A DNA stretch of 64,000 nucleotides from Hyphomicrobium sp. (GTDB lineage: Bacteria > Pseudomonadota > Alphaproteobacteria > Rhizobiales > Hyphomicrobiaceae): assembly GCA_016793445.1 (NCBI GenBank), contig JAEUME010000001.1, positions 423,814 to 487,813 on the forward strand. The letters are read 5' to 3'. The stretch's first letter is position 1; each line of letters opens with the position of its first letter. The translations under genes and the position numbers were made by a program. Shown here one piece after another: positions 55,677 through 64,000 of the stretch. The notes under the pieces were generated by a model. That model searched no databases and was not told the origin of the DNA. It saw nothing but the letters and a program-made list of their open reading frames with translations.

Positions 55677-56885
55677 CTACTCGATGATCTTGGTGACGAC
55701 GCCGGCGCCGACGGTGCGGCCGCCTTCACGAATGGCGAAGCGGACCTTCTCCTCCATGGCGATGGGTGAAACGAGCTCGACCGTGATCGAGACGTTGTCA
55801 CCCGGCATCACCATTTCGGTGCCTTCGGCAAGCTTCACCGTGCCCGTGACGTCGGTGGTGCGGAAGTAGAACTGCGGGCGGTAGTTGTTGAAGAAGGGCG
55901 TGTGACGGCCACCTTCTTCCTTGTTCAGGATGTAGGCCTCGGCCTGGAACTTCTTGTGCGGCTTCACGGAGCCGGGCTTGCACAGCACCTGGCCGCGCTC
56001 AACCGCTTCCTTGTCGATGCCGCGAAGCAGGCAGCCGACGTTGTCGCCAGCCTCGCCCGAGTCGAGCAGCTTGCGGAACATTTCGACACCCGTGACGACC
56101 GACTTCTGCGTATCGCGCAGACCCACGATCTCGACTTCTTCGCCGACCTTGATCAGGCCGCGCTCGATACGGCCGGTGACGACCGTGCCGCGGCCCGAGA
56201 TCGAGAACACGTCTTCGATCGGCATCAGGAAAGGCTGATCCTTGGGACGCTCGGGGATCGGGATGTAGGTGTCGAGGGCTTCATACAGCTTGACGATGGC
56301 TTCGTCGGCCAGAGGGCCCTTCTCGCCATTGAGCGCCTTGATGGCCGCGCCGCGGATCACCGGCGTGTCGTCGCCGGGGAAGTTGTACTTGGAGAGGAGC
56401 TCGCGAACTTCCATCTCGACGAGGTCAAGAAGCTCTTCGTCCTCGACGATATCGCACTTGTTCAGGAACACGACGATGCGCGGCACGCCGACCTGACGGG
56501 CGAGCAGGATGTGCTCACGGGTCTGGGGCATCGGACCGTCGACAGCCGAAACAACGAGAATCGCGCCGTCCATCTGCGCTGCGCCCGTGATCATGTTCTT
56601 CACGTAGTCGGCGTGGCCGGGGCAGTCGACGTGGGCGTAATGGCGGTTGGGCGTCGCGTACTCGACGTGCGAGGTGGCGATCGTCAGAATCTTGGTCGGG
56701 TCGCGGCGGCCCTGGCTTTCGGATGCCTTGGCAACTTCGTCATAGGCAATAGCAGTCTGGGTCCAGCCGCGGTCGGCGGACACCTTCGTCAGAGCTGCGG
56801 TCAGCGTCGTCTTGCCATGGTCAACGTGGCCGATCGTGCCGACGTTGCAGTGAGGCTTCGTGCGCTCGAATTTTGCTTTGGCCAT
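55677..56885 (-). CDS. tuf: elongation factor Tu with a non-canonical switch I
   Basis: EF-Tu delivers aminoacyl-tRNA to the ribosome. The P-loop GHVDHGKT (19-26), switch [24 protein letters not shown] (in parts; DCPGH at 87-91) and NKCD motif are normal, as are domains 2 and 3. Switch I is not: where EF-Tu usually has ARGITI-x-T-x-HVEY, this protein has [18 protein letters not shown] (59-76). Thr68 aligns with the Mg-binding Thr, but the Arg-Gly of RGITI is replaced by Lys-Ile and the segment before it is longer, raising length to 402. The frame is intact and the flanks are conserved, so a sequencing error is unlikely. I recall similar RDxTKxxTIxxSHVEY sequences in planctomycete EF-Tu; transfer is possible but untested. 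Confidence 0.95.
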   Translation of the reverse strand: MAKAKFERTKPHCNVGTIGHVDHGKTTLTAALTKVSADRGWTQTAIAYDEVAKASESQGRRDPTKILTIATSHVEYATPNRHYAHVDCPGHADYVKNMITGAAQMDGAILVVSAVDGPMPQTREHILLARQVGVPRIVVFLNKCDIVEDEELLDLVEMEVRELLSKYNFPGDDTPVIRGAAIKALNGEKGPLADEAIVKLYEALDTYIPIPERPKDQPFLMPIEDVFSISGRGTVVTGRIERGLIKVGEEVEIVGLRDTQKSVVTGVEMFRKLLDSGEAGDNVGCLLRGIDKEAVERGQVLCKPGSVKPHKKFQAEAYILNKEEGGRHTPFFNNYRPQFYFRTTDVTGTVKLAEGTEMVMPGDNVSITVELVSPIAMEEKVRFAIREGGRTVGAGVVTKIIE

Positions 56886-56915
56886 CGGTGGCTCTCCTTC
56901 GTCTTCCTAACTCGG

Positions 56916-56934
56916 CCCCGGACAGGGTCCGGGG
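56916..56934. other. hairpin in the fusA-tuf gap
   Basis: CCCCGGAC and GTCCGGGG (8 bp, exact) enclose a 3-nt loop. The 122-nt gap holds a second, weaker stem (around GTCAGGCG/CGCCTGAC at 56980-57015). Neither has a T run. They could pause or process the fusA-tuf transcript. Confidence 0.4.
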
Positions 56935-57007
56935 ATTTCTGCTCATTTCAATTTCGGGCTCCGTCCGCCAGGCTCATTGCGCCTGACAGCCGGAACCCTT
57001 CGTTCCG

Positions 57008-59098
57008 TCAGGCGTACTTCGCCTTAACTTCGTCCGCGACGTTCTTGGGCACGTCGGAATAGTGGGCAAACTGCATCGTGTACTGGGCACGGCCCGTGGA
57101 CATCGAGCGCAGCGTGTTGATGTAGCCGAACATGTTCGCCAGCGGCACGAATGCGCGGATCACAGTAGCGTTGCCACGCATCTGCTGATCGCGAACCTGG
57201 CCGCGGCGGGAGTTGAGATCGCCGATGATGCCACCAACGAACTCGCCCGGAGTGACGACCTCGACGTCCATGATGGGCTCGAGGATCTTCACGCCGGCCT
57301 TCTCGCAGCCTTCCTTCATGGCCGCGCGCGTCGCGATTTCAAAGGCGATCGCGGACGAGTCCACTTCGTGGTAGGCGCCGTCGTACAGGTTGACCTTCAT
57401 GTCGACCATCGGGAAGCCGATAAGCATACCGTTTTCCCAAACCGACTTGACGCCCTTCTCAACGCCCGGGATGTATTCCTTGGGTACCGTACCGCCGATG
57501 ATCGACGTCTCGAACGCGTTGCCCTTGCCCGTCTCGTTGGGCTCGAGCTTCAGTTTTACGCGCGCGAACTGACCCGTGCCGCCCGTCTGCTTCTTATGCG
57601 TGTAATCGATGTCGGTGGCGCGCGCGAGCGTTTCGCGGTAGGCCACCTGAGGCGCGCCGACAGCGGCATCGACGCCATACGTGCGCCGCAGGATATCGAC
57701 CTTGATGTCCAAATGCAGCTCACCCATTCCCTTAAGGATGGTCTCGCCGCTTTCCTGATCCACCGAGACGCGGAACGAGGGATCTTCGAGCGCCAGCGTG
57801 TTGAGTGCGATCGCCATCTTCTCCTGGTCGGCCTTCGTCTTGGGCTCGATCTTCATTTCGATGACGGGCTCAGGGAACTCCATCTTTTCGAGAATGACGG
57901 GCTTGCTTGGATCGCACAGCGTCTCGCCCGTACGGGTATCCTTGAGACCCTGCAGAGCGACGATGTCGCCAGCAAACGCTTCCTTGATTTCCTCGCGGTC
58001 GGCGGCGTGCATGAGGTACATGCGGCCGGCGCGTTCCTTCTTGTCGCGCGTCGTATTGGCGAGCGCCATGCCCTGCTCGAGCTTGCCCGAGTAGATGCGG
58101 CAGAAGGTGATCGAGCCGACATGCTCGAAATTCATGATCTTGAAGGCGATCATGGCGAGCGGATCGGAGTCGGTCGGACGGCGCGGCGCCTCGCCGCCCG
58201 TCTTGGGATCGATGCCCTTGTAGGCTTCACGATCAGCCGGCGAGGGGAGGAAATCGACAACGGCATCAAGCAGCGTCTGCACGCCCTTGTTCTTGAAGGC
58301 CGAGCCGCACATCATCGGATAGAACGTGCCGGTAATCGTCGCCTTGCGGATCAGCTTACGCAGCGTGTCCGCGTCAGGCTCGTTCCCTTCCAGGTAGGCT
58401 TCCATGGCCGCGTCGTCCATCTCGACGGCAGCTTCGATCATGGAAGCGCGATATTCGGCGGCCTTGTCCGCAAGATCGTTGGGGATTTCGCCCTCGACCA
58501 TCTTGGCGTCCTTGCCGTCTCCATCCCAGGTAATCGCGACCATCTTGATGAGGTCGACAACGCCCTGGAAGTTGGATTCAGCGCCAATCGGGATCTGCAG
58601 CGGAACGGGACGTGCGCCAAGCTTGTCCTTGATGTCCTGAACGCACATGAAGAAGTCTGCGCCCGTCTTATCCATTTTATTGGCGAAGATGATGCGCGGA
58701 ACGTTGTACTTGTCACCCTGACGCCAGACGGTCTCGGTCTGCGGCTCGACACCCTGGTTGGAATCGAGAACGCAAACGGCGCCGTCGAGTACGCGCAGGG
58801 AACGTTCGACTTCGATCGTGAAGTCGACGTGGCCAGGCGTGTCGATGATGTTGAGGCGGCGTTTCTTGCCGTCGCGGCCGGTCCAGAAGCAGGTCGTCGC
58901 GGCGGACGTGATCGTGATGCCGCGCTCGGCTTCCTGATCCATGAAGTCCATGGTCGCGGCGCCGTCGTGGACTTCGCCGATCTTATAGGACTTGCCGGTG
59001 TAGTAGAGGATCCGCTCGGTGGTCGTGGTCTTGCCGGCATCGATATGGGCCATGATGCCGAAGTTGCGGTAGTCCTCGATCGGGTATTGGCGGGCCAT
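57008..59098 (-). CDS. fusA: elongation factor G
   Basis: EF-G drives translocation. The 696-residue product has P-loop AHIDAGKT (17-24), a canonical switch I in [17 protein letters not shown], switch [11 protein letters not shown] and NKMDKTGAD, then domains II-V with the C-terminal [16 protein letters not shown]. Length is normal. Its ordinary RGITI makes the altered EF-Tu downstream stand out. Confidence 0.97.
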   Translation of the reverse strand: MARQYPIEDYRNFGIMAHIDAGKTTTTERILYYTGKSYKIGEVHDGAATMDFMDQEAERGITITSAATTCFWTGRDGKKRRLNIIDTPGHVDFTIEVERSLRVLDGAVCVLDSNQGVEPQTETVWRQGDKYNVPRIIFANKMDKTGADFFMCVQDIKDKLGARPVPLQIPIGAESNFQGVVDLIKMVAITWDGDGKDAKMVEGEIPNDLADKAAEYRASMIEAAVEMDDAAMEAYLEGNEPDADTLRKLIRKATITGTFYPMMCGSAFKNKGVQTLLDAVVDFLPSPADREAYKGIDPKTGGEAPRRPTDSDPLAMIAFKIMNFEHVGSITFCRIYSGKLEQGMALANTTRDKKERAGRMYLMHAADREEIKEAFAGDIVALQGLKDTRTGETLCDPSKPVILEKMEFPEPVIEMKIEPKTKADQEKMAIALNTLALEDPSFRVSVDQESGETILKGMGELHLDIKVDILRRTYGVDAAVGAPQVAYRETLARATDIDYTHKKQTGGTGQFARVKLKLEPNETGKGNAFETSIIGGTVPKEYIPGVEKGVKSVWENGMLIGFPMVDMKVNLYDGAYHEVDSSAIAFEIATRAAMKEGCEKAGVKILEPIMDVEVVTPGEFVGGIIGDLNSRRGQVRDQQMRGNATVIRAFVPLANMFGYINTLRSMSTGRAQYTMQFAHYSDVPKNVADEVKAKYA

Positions 59099-59159
59099 GA
59101 GTTGCCTCAGAAATCCGTTCTAATGTGCGCTCAGGCTGCTTGGTGGGCAGCCCGTGCTT

Positions 59160-59663
<504 letters not shown>

Positions 59664-59695
59664 TCAGAGCCAGACCAACCGGCTCAGCTGCAGTC

Positions 59696-60067
59696 TTACT
59701 TCGGCCGCTTGGCGCCGTACTTGGAGCGGCGCTGACGGCGGGCAGAGACGCCCTGCGTATCGAGCACGCCGCGGATGATGTGATAACGAACGCCCGGCAG
59801 ATCCTTCACGCGGCCGCCGCGGATCAGCACCACGGAGTGCTCCTGTAGGTTATGACCTTCACCCGGGATGTAGCCGATGACCTCGTAACCATTGGTCAGA
59901 CGGATCTTGGCGACCTTACGGAGAGCCGAGTTGGGCTTCTTCGGCGTCGTCGTGTAGACGCGCGTGCACACGCCCCGCTTCTGCGGGCAGGCGTCCATAT
60001 GGCGCGATTTCTCGCGATAGGTCTTCTGTTCCCGGGGCTTCCGGATCAACTGTTGTATCGTCGGCAT
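59696..60067 (-). CDS. rpsL: 30S ribosomal protein uS12
   Basis: uS12 monitors codon-anticodon pairing. The 123-residue product begins [17 protein letters not shown] and keeps the decoding loops [12 protein letters not shown] (Lys43) and [13 protein letters not shown] (Lys88), both wild-type residues. It is first in the str operon and follows a leader of about 240 nt from the candidate promoter. Confidence 0.97.
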   Translation of the reverse strand: MPTIQQLIRKPREQKTYREKSRHMDACPQKRGVCTRVYTTTPKKPNSALRKVAKIRLTNGYEVIGYIPGEGHNLQEHSVVLIRGGRVKDLPGVRYHIIRGVLDTQGVSARRQRRSKYGAKRPK

Positions 60068-60313
60068 TCGCCAAATCCTGCCTTCGTGTCACAAACCTGG
60101 GCACGCACCGTTATGGAAATGCGCCAAGCAACCCTGCCAGGCGGCGCAAAATGCGCCCCTAGCATGAAAAAACCAGAGGATCCTGCCGCCCCAAGAGCGA
60201 CAGATCATGGTCCGTCGATGTGCTCTGCTTTAGTGAACGGTAGCGTTTAGGCCGGCGTCGCATCCCAAAAAGGGCGCCGAAGAGGGCCTACCGCCTACCG
60301 TGAGAGTGGGGGA
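60068..60313 (-). other. leader of the str operon
   Basis: Between the candidate promoter and rpsL lie about 240 nt without a recognisable gene. GC-rich inverted segments occur near 60120-60160 and 60250-60290. In E. coli, S7 represses the str operon between rpsL and rpsG, not here, so any control by this leader would be different; none could be assigned. Confidence 0.35.
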
Positions 60314-60342
60314 GCTATATACACGGGTTTCATATTGGTCAA
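60314..60342 (-). promoter_or_regulatory. candidate housekeeping promoter of the str operon
   Basis: On the minus strand TTGACC, a 17-nt spacer and TATAGC (with overlapping TATATA) form a good housekeeping-sigma promoter in a locally AT-rich stretch. It lies between the rpoC terminator side and rpsL and points at rpsL. Confidence 0.65.
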
Positions 60343-60446
60343 CAGTTCGAAGCCCGCGATTTCAAATTATTTTGCGCCTGCGAAGCCCATAGGCGAAAAA
60401 AGTGACTGCGGCGTGGTGTCTTCACTCGCAAACACACCCCAAAAGT

Positions 60447-60481
60447 AGAAAAAACGGCCGCGATCCGATCGCGGCCGTTTT
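60447..60481 (-). terminator. intrinsic terminator of rpoC
   Basis: AAAACGGCCGCGAT (60451-60464) and ATCGCGGCCGTTTT (60468-60481) are perfect 14-bp complements around a 3-nt loop. On the minus strand they run into six T. It lies about 40 nt after the rpoC stop. Confidence 0.92.
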
Positions 60482-60522
60482 CCTCTCCGTATGCGATGAT
60501 TGACGTAAGGGGTTGGCACCCC

Positions 60523-64000
<3,478 letters not shown>

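Overview
The window is GC-rich, gene-dense chromosomal DNA from an alphaproteobacterium. The best guess is the order Hyphomicrobiales, perhaps near Hyphomicrobium. This rests on the str-S10-spc-alpha ribosomal block without rpmJ between adk and rpsM, an ATP12-type F1 assembly factor, a DUF1489 protein, a Do-family protease, propionyl-CoA carboxylase genes, and extragenic repeats of a kind common in that order. The genus is inference. No phage, IS element, CRISPR array or rRNA was seen.

Region by region. 0-2.5 kb: an ECF sigma factor, a DUF4142 protein and an amicyanin-like cupredoxin on the minus strand, diverging from speD; the sigma gene and the DUF4142 gene share one two-part promoter motif, which suggests autoregulation. 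2.5-13.5 kb: a degenerate lipase-like membrane protein, a DUF1489/aminotransferase/MFS operon, several secreted proteins of unknown function, a GNAT acetyltransferase and MgtE. 13.9-18 kb: a NodB-type deacetylase, tRNA-Leu(GAG), lipB, a 23-residue Lys/Ala peptide gene and a LysR regulator. 18-25 kb: pccA and pccB (propionyl-CoA carboxylase), separated by an internally duplicated protein, a repeat cluster and an MFS carrier. 25-30 kb: a DUF2750-like protein, an XRE regulator, an isolated BchE-family radical SAM/B12 protein whose ribosome binding site lies in a perfect hairpin, and a GST. 30-37 kb: rarA, a MgtC/DUF4010 membrane protein, a Tae4-like protein without its catalytic residues, crcB, an RluA-family pseudouridine synthase, a HAD phosphatase and ATP12. 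36.9-40.3 kb: a bactofilin fused to a cadherin/CSPG-like domain, a Do protease and an NAD-dependent reductase.

40.5-64 kb: all on the minus strand, transcribed right to left: the 3' part of rpoC, rpsL-rpsG-fusA-tuf, rpsJ to rpsQ, rplN to adk, then rpsM-rpsK-rpoA-rplQ. A candidate promoter precedes rpsL, and intrinsic terminators follow rpoC, tuf and rplQ.

The most unusual points are: EF-Tu lacks the canonical RGITI switch I and reads KILTI in a longer segment, while EF-G in the same operon is normal; L5 carries a basic N-terminal extension of about 46 residues; the Tae4-like protein has Ser and Leu where Cys and His are expected; the lipase-like protein has His in place of its Ser nucleophile; the BchE-like gene has a sequestered ribosome binding site; and two promoters share GGAAC-N16-CATCCAA.
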